Origin: an uncultured Clostridium sp.
Lineage (GTDB): Bacteria > Bacillota > Clostridia > Lachnospirales > Lachnospiraceae
DNA length: 64,000 nt
Assembly (NCBI GenBank): GCA_900543885.1
Contig: UQTA01000009.1
Coordinates: 9,255-73,254 of the forward strand
Reading direction: 5' to 3'
Shown here one piece after another: positions 50,439 to 58,262 of this stretch. The notes beneath the pieces are model-generated. The model ran no database searches, was not told where the DNA came from, and saw nothing but the letters and a program-made list of their open reading frames with translations. Position 1 is the first letter of the stretch; the number at the start of each line of letters is the position of its first letter. The position numbers and the translations under genes are program-made.

Positions 50439-50912
50439 ATGATCAGAAACACAACTAAACGCCAGAAGATGGGATGGGTACTGTTTATACTGTACCTGTG
50501 CCTTCTGGCGTATTTCATGTTTTTTTCAGAGTCATTCGGACGAACAGATACAGACAGAGATTACGCGTATAATCTGATTCTTTTTAAAGAGATCAGCCGT
50601 TATTTTAAATATTATAATGTACTTGGATTCCCACTTTTTATGATCAATATCGTGGGAAATATCGTTGCTTTTGCCCCCTTTGGATTCTTTTTGCCTATTA
50701 TCAGCAGAAGAAGCAAGAAATGGTATAATACAGTGACTTTTGGTTTTACCTGGAGTTTTATTCTGGAAACATTACAGCTTATATTCAAAGTAGGCAGTTT
50801 TGATGTAGATGACATGTTCCTTAATACACTGGGAGCAGCTTGCGGCTTTGGCTGTTACTGTCTGGTGCAGCATATGCGAAAGAAGTTACGTTACAGGAGG
50901 AAAATACATTGA
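50439..50912 (+). CDS. VanZ family protein
   Basis: A 157-residue membrane protein with four segments. The VanZ pattern is visible: NIVGNIVAFAPFGFFLPII (about 68-86), a FSFILETLQLIF-like helix and the GSFDVDDMFLNTLGAACGF motif near 119-137. VanZ homologues modify cell-envelope sensitivity to glycopeptides and lipopeptides and occur widely outside van operons. Its stop overlaps a TTG start (TTGA) of the next gene, behind AGGAGG. Confidence 0.88.
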   Translation: MIRNTTKRQKMGWVLFILYLCLLAYFMFFSESFGRTDTDRDYAYNLILFKEISRYFKYYNVLGFPLFMINIVGNIVAFAPFGFFLPIISRRSKKWYNTVTFGFTWSFILETLQLIFKVGSFDVDDMFLNTLGAACGFGCYCLVQHMRKKLRYRRKIH

Positions 50913-51232
50913 GACAGGTTGGAAATAAGGTTTCCTATGTGAAAAATCCCTTTGCAAAGAACAGTTTTTACTGTCTGGGGCTTGGGATCGCCTCCCTTCT
51001 TTTAGGTGCCTTAAGTATGTATTTTTCGGTAAAAAATGCAGGACAGGGGGGCTTGAATACAGGAGCCTATGGATTTTCCAGTATGGCGGCAGCTATTATG
51101 GGGCTCTGGTATGGGATCCTTTCTTTTACAGAAGATGACTGTAATTATATTTTATCCAGGATCGGTATGGCTTTAGAAGGGATTATCCTTCTTATATGGG
51201 TCATTATCATATTTACCGGTATATTTAGGTAA
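50909..51232 (+). CDS. Small three-span membrane protein, TTG start (possibly DUF6142)
   Basis: A 107-residue protein with three hydrophobic helices (about 22-42, 55-75 and 85-105). The longer frame from 50840 begins inside vanZ without a site; TTG 50909 lies eight bases after AGGAGG and overlaps the vanZ TGA (TTGA). It resembles small Lachnospiraceae membrane proteins annotated DUF6142, but I am not sure. With the 49-residue protein and VanZ it forms a coupled group of envelope proteins. Confidence 0.72.
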   Translation: MRQVGNKVSYVKNPFAKNSFYCLGLGIASLLLGALSMYFSVKNAGQGGLNTGAYGFSSMAAAIMGLWYGILSFTEDDCNYILSRIGMALEGIILLIWVIIIFTGIFR

Positions 51233-51278
51233 AATATAGGTATCATACAGGCAGATGTTCAAGGAGGGAATAAAACGT

Positions 51279-53363
51279 ATGGATTACAGGAAAATTTTAC
51301 AGGAAGAAAACAATGCTGTAAGAGAAAGGCTGGATCTTTCCATGGAACGTGTAAAAGCCATGGGAGAAGACGAGATCAGACAGCCTTACGGCAATTATTT
51401 TAGATGTGTTTCCCGTTTTATTTTAATGATCGGGGAACTGATAAAAGAAAAAGAAGAAGGAAAAAATTTTTCTCTGGAACAACTGCAGGAACAAAATCAC
51501 AGACTTTATGAAGATATCCTTCCTGAACATTATGGAGAAAGCTTCGCAAATCCGGATTATGCAGTAAAAGAACTGGGAGAAGGCTACGGTCAGATCCTGG
51601 CGGCTCTCTATACAGAGATACGTGGGGATATTGTATATGCTTTTGAAATGCGTCTGGAAAATGTTGCGATTTTAAATGAAGTCTTTTTGGAAGTATATAA
51701 CCTTTTTGTGCAGGCGTGGGAAGAAGGAGAAAACTGTCCAAAAGAGCAGCAGATCAAAGATGCGTTCTACTGGTATGTCAGCGACTATTCAGATCTGATG
51801 CTGCCATGGCGGATCAGAGAAGGACTGGATCCGGATCTTTCTTTTGCAAAAGATATCATTATGGAAAGTGACTTAAATAATCTTTCCTATCTCTATGAAT
51901 TTGGTGAGTATATTTCTGAGTCAGAGTTAAAACTGGCTGCCTTTATGAACACACTTCCTCAGGAAGTTGTGGATAAAATGGCAGATACCTACACAGAAGG
52001 TTACCGAAAAGGTTTTTCTGTAATGGGAAGAGATATCACCAAAAAGAAAACGGTAGTTGTAGAATATCAGCTGGGCTTTGAGCGGATGATCCGCAGAGCA
52101 GTGGAAAATTTTAGAAAAATGGGACTGGAGCCCATTTTCTATCGGGCAGCAGTGGAGTCATTGAATCGCAGGCCAAATGGCAAAAGAGGCTATTTTGGCG
52201 CATCTGCCAATAAGCAGTATGATTATGACCATCGTTATGACAGTGCCCTTTATATGGGAAATGCCTTTAAAGAGAGAAAGCTTTCGATTTTGAAAGCTGC
52301 TTATGAACAGTACAGAGAGCTGGCTTCCTGGTGCGCGGGACCGGCGGTAGTAGAGACTTTCGGAGAAGAAGGGTTTGCACCGGTAAATAAAAAGACGGCT
52401 CTTGCATTAAATGAGCATCAGCAGGAACTGACATTGTCTTATGCCAATGAGTCCCGCCAGATCATCAATCAGTATATGCCGGGAGATGAGACCAGTTTTA
52501 CCATTATTGCCTTTCCAAAGCCTGAGATCGGACCGGATTTTGAAGCTATTTTTCGTGATACCATTGCTATCAATACGCTGGATTACGAAAAATACCAGAA
52601 GATCCAGCAGAAACTGATCGACGCGTTAGATAAGGCAGATCATGTGGAGATCACAGGACGGGATGGAAATGAGACTGCTATGAAGGTGCAGCTTCACGCA
52701 CTGACTGATCCCACAAAGCAGACAAATTTTGAAAACTGTGTTTCCGATGTAAATATTCCCTTGGGAGAAGTATTTACTTCCCCGGTTCTCACAGGCACAA
52801 ACGGTCTTCTTCACGTAAAAGAGGTTTATGTGGAAGACTATCTCTTTAAAGATCTGCGGATCGTATTTAAAGATGGAAAAGTAACAGAATTTGGCTGCCA
52901 GAACTTCCCGGATTCCAAAGAACAGGGAGAGGAACTGGTAAAACAGGTGATCATGCGTGGACACAGCTGGCTTCCTCTTGGTGAGTTTGCTATTGGTACC
53001 AACACCACAGCCTATGCCATGGCAAAGAAATACCAGATCGGCAGCAAGCTTCCTATCCTGATCGCAGAGAAAACAGGCCCACACTTTGCAGTGGGGGATA
53101 CCTGCTACAGCTTTGCAGAGGATTCACCGATGTACAATCCGGACGGCAAAGAGGTGATCGCCAGAGATAATGAGATCTCTCTTTTAAGAAAAGAGGATAT
53201 GTCAAAGGCATATTTCAGCTGCCATACAGACATTACGGTTCCGTATTCTGAGCTGGGAGATATTGTGGCAGTTGGAAAAGACGGCAGCCGGATCTGTCTG
53301 CTCAGACAGGGAAGGTTTGTATTAGAGGGAACAGAAGCGTTAAATGAGGCTTTGGACCATTAA
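51279..53363 (+). CDS. Aminopeptidase, M29-like (thermophilic aminopeptidase T family)
   Basis: A 694-residue cytoplasmic peptidase. The C-terminal half (about 350-690) resembles M29 aminopeptidases: IPLGEVFTSPVLTGTNG carries a metal-ligand Glu, LPLGEFAIGTNTTAYAM another, and EKTGPHFAVGD has the His ligand. The N-terminal half is helical and specific to the long Clostridia form. I choose ATG 51279 after AAGGAGGG. It follows the small membrane-protein genes by 46 bases and is the last gene before the ABC exporter leader. Confidence 0.85.
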   Translation: MDYRKILQEENNAVRERLDLSMERVKAMGEDEIRQPYGNYFRCVSRFILMIGELIKEKEEGKNFSLEQLQEQNHRLYEDILPEHYGESFANPDYAVKELGEGYGQILAALYTEIRGDIVYAFEMRLENVAILNEVFLEVYNLFVQAWEEGENCPKEQQIKDAFYWYVSDYSDLMLPWRIREGLDPDLSFAKDIIMESDLNNLSYLYEFGEYISESELKLAAFMNTLPQEVVDKMADTYTEGYRKGFSVMGRDITKKKTVVVEYQLGFERMIRRAVENFRKMGLEPIFYRAAVESLNRRPNGKRGYFGASANKQYDYDHRYDSALYMGNAFKERKLSILKAAYEQYRELASWCAGPAVVETFGEEGFAPVNKKTALALNEHQQELTLSYANESRQIINQYMPGDETSFTIIAFPKPEIGPDFEAIFRDTIAINTLDYEKYQKIQQKLIDALDKADHVEITGRDGNETAMKVQLHALTDPTKQTNFENCVSDVNIPLGEVFTSPVLTGTNGLLHVKEVYVEDYLFKDLRIVFKDGKVTEFGCQNFPDSKEQGEELVKQVIMRGHSWLPLGEFAIGTNTTAYAMAKKYQIGSKLPILIAEKTGPHFAVGDTCYSFAEDSPMYNPDGKEVIARDNEISLLRKEDMSKAYFSCHTDITVPYSELGDIVAVGKDGSRICLLRQGRFVLEGTEALNEALDH

Positions 53364-53405
53364 AAGAATCTCAAAATTTTTCACAAAAAGTTCATTATTT
53401 TACTC

Positions 53406-53435
53406 TTGTAAAGGACTGTGAATTTAGGTTATGAT
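53406..53435 (+). promoter_or_regulatory. Possible promoter before the ABC exporter leader
   Basis: TTGTAA at 53406-53411, an 18-base spacer and TATGAT at 53430-53435. If this is used, the RNA starts near 53441 and the AGGAG at 53437-53441 would lie upstream of it. Confidence 0.5.
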
Positions 53436-53450
53436 TAGGAGTAGCCCAAA

Positions 53451-53480
53451 ATGCACAGGCTGCAGCAAGAGTGCTGCTGA
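53451..53480 (+). CDS. Candidate nine-residue leader peptide of the ABC exporter
   Basis: ATG 53451 to TGA 53480 encodes MHRLQQECC. AGGAG lies nine bases upstream, and a terminator (53487-53520) begins seven bases after the stop, with the exporter genes beyond. This is the layout of ribosome-controlled attenuation, as in the BmrB leader of Bacillus BmrCD. A caution: the best promoter (53406-53435) would start RNA at about 53441, which would remove the ribosome-binding site. Confidence 0.4.
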   Translation: MHRLQQECC

Positions 53481-53486
53481 AAGCAT

Positions 53487-53520
53487 TCAGGACGTTCGCA
53501 TTGCGGGCGTCCTGTTATTT
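53487..53520 (+). terminator. Leader terminator before the ABC exporter
   Basis: CAGGACG pairs with CGTCCTG across a 13-base loop and is followed by TTATTT. It lies upstream of the exporter genes, after a GCAGCA/TGCTGC hairpin (about 53461-53477). Confidence 0.8.
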
Positions 53521-53558
53521 GTGTAGACTTTTATTACAGAAAGGAGTACCCGCTTACT

Positions 53559-55304
53559 ATGCTGAAAGTTTTATCAAAATGCGTCCGCGAGTATAAGCAG
53601 GCATCCATCAAGGCCCCTTTGATGGTATCACTGGAAGTGGTAATGGAATGTATCATTCCCTTTGTCATTGCAAAGCTGGTGAATCAGATGAAGGCAGGAG
53701 CCGGTTTTAATGAGATCGCCATGTATGGATTGGTGTTAGTTGTTATGGCTACCCTTTCCCTTATATTTGGAATTGCTGCAGGTAATGCCTGCGCCACTGC
53801 TTCCTGCGGATTTGCTAAAAATGTGCGAAAAGATCTGTTTTATAAGATCCAGGACTTTTCTTTTGAAAACATTGACCGGTTTTCCTCTTCCTCTTTAGTT
53901 ACCCGTCTGACTACAGATGTAACCAATGTGCAGATGGCATATATGATGATTGTTCGAATTGCCATCCGTGCACCCCTTATGCTTGTTTTTGCTTTTGCCA
54001 TGGCATTTATCATGGGCGGCAAAATGGCATGTATTTTTATTCTTGTAGTACCGATCCTGGGATTTGGTCTGTTTACAGTCATCCGTCTGACACTGCCGCT
54101 GTTCCGTGCTGTATTCAACAAATATGATGCTTTGAACAATTCTGTTCAGGAAAATATTAAAGGCATCCGTGTTGTAAAATCTTATGTGCGGGAAGAATAT
54201 GAAAAAGAAAAATTTGACCGTGCAGCAGAAGATGTATGCGGTGATTTTACCCGTGCAGAAAAGATTTTGGCATTTAATAACCCTATGATGCAGTTCTGCA
54301 TTTATACAGTTATGATCTTTGTTCTGTCCTTTGGCTCTTATACGATCATCACCAGCCGGGGTATTGACCTGGATGTAGGACAGTTCTCTGCACTTTTGAC
54401 TTACAGCTTCCAGATTTTAAGCAGTCTTATGATGGTGTCCATGGTATTTGTTATGATCACTCTGGCATCTGAGTCTGCAAAGCGAATCGTAGAAGTTCTG
54501 GAAGAAAAGAGCAGTCTGGTCAACCCGGAGAATCCGGTTTACGAAGTAAAAGATGGCTCTGTGGATTTTGAAAATGTAAGTTTCAAATATTCCAAAAAGG
54601 CAGAGAGAAATGCTCTGGAAAACATTAACCTTCATATTAATTCCGGTGAAACCATTGGTATCATCGGCGGAACCGGTTCTTCCAAGTCAACCTTGATCCA
54701 GCTGATCTCACGTCTGTATGATACAACAGAAGGTGTGGTAAAGGTCGGTGGAAGAGATGTGCGGGAATACGATCTGCAGACGCTGCGTAATCAGGTCGCT
54801 TTGGTTTTGCAGAAGAATATCCTGTTCTCCGGCACAATCGAAGATAATCTGCGCTGGGGCGATAAAAATGCCACTCCAGAGGAAATGGCTCATGCATGCA
54901 AACTGGCTCAGGCAGAGGAATTTGTCCTTCGCTTCCCGGATAAGTATAAGTCCTATATTGAGCAGGGCGGTGCCAATGTTTCCGGCGGCCAGAAGCAGAG
55001 ACTTTGTATTGCCAGAGCTTTGCTTAAGAAGCCGAAGATCCTGATCTTAGATGACTCTACCAGTGCAGTAGATACAAAGACAGATGCATTGATCCGCAGC
55101 GGATTTAAGGAGTTTATCCCGGAAACCACCAAGATCATTATCGCACAGCGTATTTCCTCTGTTCAGGAAGCCGATCATATTATTGTAATGGACGGCGGTA
55201 AGATCCAGGCAGTTGGAAATCACGAAGAGCTGATGAAGATCAGCCCAATCTACAGAGAAGTATATGAATCACAGAATAAAGGAGGCGGTCAGGATGAGAA
55301 GTAA
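53559..55304 (+). CDS. Heterodimeric ABC exporter subunit, BmrC-like
   Basis: A 581-residue half-transporter: six membrane helices (about 15-305) then an ATPase domain. Walker A is GGTGSSKSTLIQ (about residue 368) with a Ser-Lys-Ser in the normal GKST place; the signature VSGGQKQRLCIARALL (about 474) and Walker B ILILDDSTSAVD follow, with Asp in the catalytic Glu place. That degenerate catalytic site marks it as the inactive-site half of a heterodimer. Length matches BmrC. AAAGGAG precedes the ATG. The partner overlaps its end by 11 bases. Confidence 0.92.
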   Translation: MLKVLSKCVREYKQASIKAPLMVSLEVVMECIIPFVIAKLVNQMKAGAGFNEIAMYGLVLVVMATLSLIFGIAAGNACATASCGFAKNVRKDLFYKIQDFSFENIDRFSSSSLVTRLTTDVTNVQMAYMMIVRIAIRAPLMLVFAFAMAFIMGGKMACIFILVVPILGFGLFTVIRLTLPLFRAVFNKYDALNNSVQENIKGIRVVKSYVREEYEKEKFDRAAEDVCGDFTRAEKILAFNNPMMQFCIYTVMIFVLSFGSYTIITSRGIDLDVGQFSALLTYSFQILSSLMMVSMVFVMITLASESAKRIVEVLEEKSSLVNPENPVYEVKDGSVDFENVSFKYSKKAERNALENINLHINSGETIGIIGGTGSSKSTLIQLISRLYDTTEGVVKVGGRDVREYDLQTLRNQVALVLQKNILFSGTIEDNLRWGDKNATPEEMAHACKLAQAEEFVLRFPDKYKSYIEQGGANVSGGQKQRLCIARALLKKPKILILDDSTSAVDTKTDALIRSGFKEFIPETTKIIIAQRISSVQEADHIIVMDGGKIQAVGNHEELMKISPIYREVYESQNKGGGQDEK

Positions 55305-57201
55305 TGGAAAAGGCATGGCAAAAAATGGAAAAAAGACTCTTTTTCGCCTGATCCGTACCATTTTTGGTTTTTTCCCGGTACTTATGCCTCTGGTGCTGGT
55401 CTGCATTTTATTTAATGCCATTGTAGGCTCTATTCCTGCAATCTTCATGCAGAAAGTCATTGCAGTAGTGGAAGAAAACTGGCAGTCTGGTGACTGGAAT
55501 GGCTGCAAGGACCAGATTTTGCATTATACAGGCATTCTTCTTACTCTTTACGGTCTGGCTCTGGCAGCTTCCGTTCTTTATAACCGGAAAATGGCAGAGA
55601 TCACCCAGGGAACTTTAAAAAAACTGCGTGAAAAAATGTTTAACAGCATGCAGGATTTTCCGGTAAAATATTTTGATACCCATAATCATGGCGATATCAT
55701 GAGCTATTATACCAACGATATTGATACACTGCGTCAGCTGATCTCCCAGAGTATCCCACAGTTTTTAAATTCAGCTGTTATGGTAACGACTGTTTTCTGT
55801 ATCATGCTGTATTACAGTATCTGGATGGCACTGGTGGTGGTAGCAGGTGTTGTGATCATGTTAAACATCATCAAAAAAGTAGGCGGCAGTTCAGCCAGAT
55901 TCTTTGTACAGCAGCAGAAAGCCATTGGTAAGACAGAAGGCTTTGTGGAAGAGATGATGAACGGTCAGAAAGTCATTAAGGTATTCTGTCATGAAGAAGA
56001 AAGCGAAAAGGCTTTTGATGCGATTAATGATGAGCTGTTCCGGGTGTCTGAGCAGGCAAATAAATATGCCAATACACTGGGACCTATCTTAAATAACATC
56101 GGCAACCTGCTGTATGTGGCAGTGGCTCTTGCAGGAAGTTTATTCCTTATGTTTAAGGCACCTAACTTAAGCATTTCCGGTTTGCCGTTTTCTATCAGTA
56201 TCGTAGTTCCTTTCTTAAATATGACAAAGCAGTTTGCAGGAAATATCAACCAGGTTTCCCAGCAGATCAATGCGGTTGTTATGGGTATGGCAGGTGCAGA
56301 GCGTATTTTTGGTCTGTTAGATGAAAAACCAGAAGAAGACGAGGGATATGTTACTCTGGTCAATGCAGTAGAAAATCCAGATGGAACTCTGACAGAGCAC
56401 AAGGAGCGTACAGGTGTATGGGCATGGAAGCATCCGCACAGTGATGGAACTGTTACGTATACTAAACTGACTGGTGATGTGCGCTTTGAAAATGTAGATT
56501 TTGGTTATGATCCTGGAAAGACTGTTCTTCATAACATTACACTGTATGCAGAACCAGGTCAGAAAGTAGCTTTCGTAGGTGCTACCGGCGCCGGAAAGAC
56601 TACGATTACCAACCTGATCAACCGTTTTTATGATATTTCAGACGGAACCATCCGTTATGACGGTATTAATATCAGCAAGATCAAAAAATCAGATCTTCGT
56701 CATTCTTTAGGTATTGTTCTTCAGGATACCAACCTGTTCACAGGAACTGTAATGGAAAATATCCGTTACAGCAATCCAGATGCAACTGATGAAGAGTGTA
56801 TCGGAGCAGCAAAGCTGGCAGGTGCTCATGATTTTATCACTCGTCTGCCAGAAGGCTATGAAACGGTCATTACCGGAAATGGTGAGAATTTATCTCAGGG
56901 ACAGAGACAGCTGATCTCTATTGCCAGAGCTGCAGCAGCCGATCCGCCAGTTATGATCTTAGATGAGGCAACGTCCTCGATTGATACACGTACAGAAGCA
57001 ATCGTACAGCGGGGAATGGATGCCCTGATGCAGGGACGCACCGTATTTGTCATTGCACACAGACTGTCCACCGTCCGCAACTCCGATGTGATCATGGTAC
57101 TGGAGCAGGGCCACATCATAGAGCGCGGCAGCCACGATAAACTTATTGCAGAAAAAGGAAAATACTACCAGTTATATACAGGAGCATTTGAACTGGAGTA
57201 G
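55294..57201 (+). CDS. Heterodimeric ABC exporter subunit, BmrD-like
   Basis: A 635-residue half-transporter. The membrane domain (about 20-330) is followed by an insertion (about 345-395, with GTLTEHKERTGVWAWKHPHSDGT) and an ATPase domain: Walker A VGATGAGKTTITNL (about 429), signature LSQGQRQLISIARA (about 532) and Walker B MILDEATSSIDTRTEA with the catalytic Glu present. It therefore carries the active site that its partner lacks. Similar longer BmrD-type partners carry such an insertion. I choose ATG 55294 after AAAGGAGG; the frame from 55264 has no site. Substrate unknown; multidrug export is the best guess. Confidence 0.92.
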   Translation: MRSNGKGMAKNGKKTLFRLIRTIFGFFPVLMPLVLVCILFNAIVGSIPAIFMQKVIAVVEENWQSGDWNGCKDQILHYTGILLTLYGLALAASVLYNRKMAEITQGTLKKLREKMFNSMQDFPVKYFDTHNHGDIMSYYTNDIDTLRQLISQSIPQFLNSAVMVTTVFCIMLYYSIWMALVVVAGVVIMLNIIKKVGGSSARFFVQQQKAIGKTEGFVEEMMNGQKVIKVFCHEEESEKAFDAINDELFRVSEQANKYANTLGPILNNIGNLLYVAVALAGSLFLMFKAPNLSISGLPFSISIVVPFLNMTKQFAGNINQVSQQINAVVMGMAGAERIFGLLDEKPEEDEGYVTLVNAVENPDGTLTEHKERTGVWAWKHPHSDGTVTYTKLTGDVRFENVDFGYDPGKTVLHNITLYAEPGQKVAFVGATGAGKTTITNLINRFYDISDGTIRYDGINISKIKKSDLRHSLGIVLQDTNLFTGTVMENIRYSNPDATDEECIGAAKLAGAHDFITRLPEGYETVITGNGENLSQGQRQLISIARAAAADPPVMILDEATSSIDTRTEAIVQRGMDALMQGRTVFVIAHRLSTVRNSDVIMVLEQGHIIERGSHDKLIAEKGKYYQLYTGAFELE

Positions 57202-57202
57202 A

Positions 57203-57322
57203 ATGAGCGCAGAAAAAAACAAGCGCCGCTAAAAGCGGCATTTGTTTTTTTCAAGCCATTCACGAGCAAACGGCCTGCGTCAGCAGGCAGTAGAGCGCGT
57301 CAGCGCGGGTTTGCGAGTCGTT
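57203..57322 (+). repeat. Single diverged unit of palindrome-rich repeat family P2
   Basis: Begins ATGAGCGCAGAAAAAAAC one base after the exporter stop and shares with 40688-40990 the order: AACAAGCG hairpin, ACGAGCAAAC, CTGCGTCAGCAG, GTAGAGCGCGTCAGCGCG, GTTTGCGAGT. It sits between the exporter and a second alarmone synthetase-like gene. Confidence 0.8.
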
Positions 57323-57385
57323 CAAGTCATTCACGAGTCAGTTCAAAAAAAGGTTTTGTGAGAAAAAGTTAAAGGGGGAAGGCAG

Positions 57386-58201
57386 ATGGTTGATAAGAAT
57401 GCATTCTTAAAAGCCTATAATATTGACGAAGAAGATTTTAAAGCAGCTGATATTTCATGGGAAGAGCTTGCAGCAATCTATGACGATTATCTGTCCATAG
57501 AAGAAAAGCTCCGGGGGATCGGTAAAGACTTTGTCAATGATTATCTCTATGATATTGAGCGGGCCGGGATCCATTCCTACCGTTACCGTACCAAAAATCC
57601 AGGACACCTTTTAGAGAAAATCATACGAAAACGGAAAGAAGATCCAGAGAAATTTAAAGATCTGAACAGGAATAATTATTATAAATACATGACTGACCTG
57701 ATCGGTATCCGTGTATTTTTCCTGTATCGGGAAGACTGGATCTATTTCCACAAATATATTACCACAGTATTTGAAAATAATCCGGATATTTATGTCAAAG
57801 ACAGAGGGAGAGATTTTGACGAAGATCCTTTTCATTGCTACATTGCGGAGCGTCCGAAGGTATATCGGAGAAATGGTGATACCCGCATTTACGATGAAAA
57901 TCTTATTGATATCAAATCCGATGGCATTTACCGTTCTCTGCACTATATCATCAAATATAAAGGGTATTATGTAGAGATCCAGGGAAGAACGTTGTTTGAG
58001 GAAGGCTGGAGCGAAATTGACCATGATATCGTTTATCCATATTATAAAGACGATGAAATGTTAAAAGATTTCTCTACCTTATTAAACCGTTTATCCGGTA
58101 TGGCAGATGAGATGAGTTCTTATTTTCGCAGGATGCGCAGTGTGAGAGAAGAACAGGGATTACTGGCACATCATTCATTAGAAGATAAAAAAGAAAAATA
58201 A
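57386..58201 (+). CDS. RelA/SpoT-domain protein (second alarmone synthetase-like)
   Basis: A 271-residue protein with a RelA_SpoT synthetase-type domain but diverged motifs. TDLIGIRVFFLYREDW (about residue 108) replaces the DDIAGIRI block, SDGIYRSLHYIIKY (about 176) stands in for NGYRSLH, and VEIQGRTLFEEGWSEIDHDIVY (about 191) covers the VEVQIRT-WAE block with Gly instead of the usual Ile after Gln. No HD hydrolase or ACT domain. It could be a diverged (p)ppGpp synthetase or act on another nucleotide. AAAGGGGGAAG precedes the ATG. A bidirectional terminator follows. Confidence 0.82.
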   Translation: MVDKNAFLKAYNIDEEDFKAADISWEELAAIYDDYLSIEEKLRGIGKDFVNDYLYDIERAGIHSYRYRTKNPGHLLEKIIRKRKEDPEKFKDLNRNNYYKYMTDLIGIRVFFLYREDWIYFHKYITTVFENNPDIYVKDRGRDFDEDPFHCYIAERPKVYRRNGDTRIYDENLIDIKSDGIYRSLHYIIKYKGYYVEIQGRTLFEEGWSEIDHDIVYPYYKDDEMLKDFSTLLNRLSGMADEMSSYFRRMRSVREEQGLLAHHSLEDKKEK

Positions 58202-58202
58202 A

Positions 58203-58260
58203 AAATACGCTTTCTTTTCCCGGTTCCAGAAGGAACTACAGAAGAGAAAGCGTATTTTTA
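58203..58260. terminator. Bidirectional terminator between the RelA-like gene and mgtE
   Basis: AAATACGCTTTCTTTTC pairs with the GAGAAAGCGTATTTTT arm, and an inner GGTTCC/GGAACT stem adds to it. T-runs are on both strands. Confidence 0.85.
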
Positions 58261-58262
58261 TT

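Noticed and set aside
53451..53480. Certain BmrB orthologue
   Set aside because: The nine-residue frame is too short to claim homology, and the promoter position argues against the ribosome-binding site being in the RNA; kept only as a candidate.
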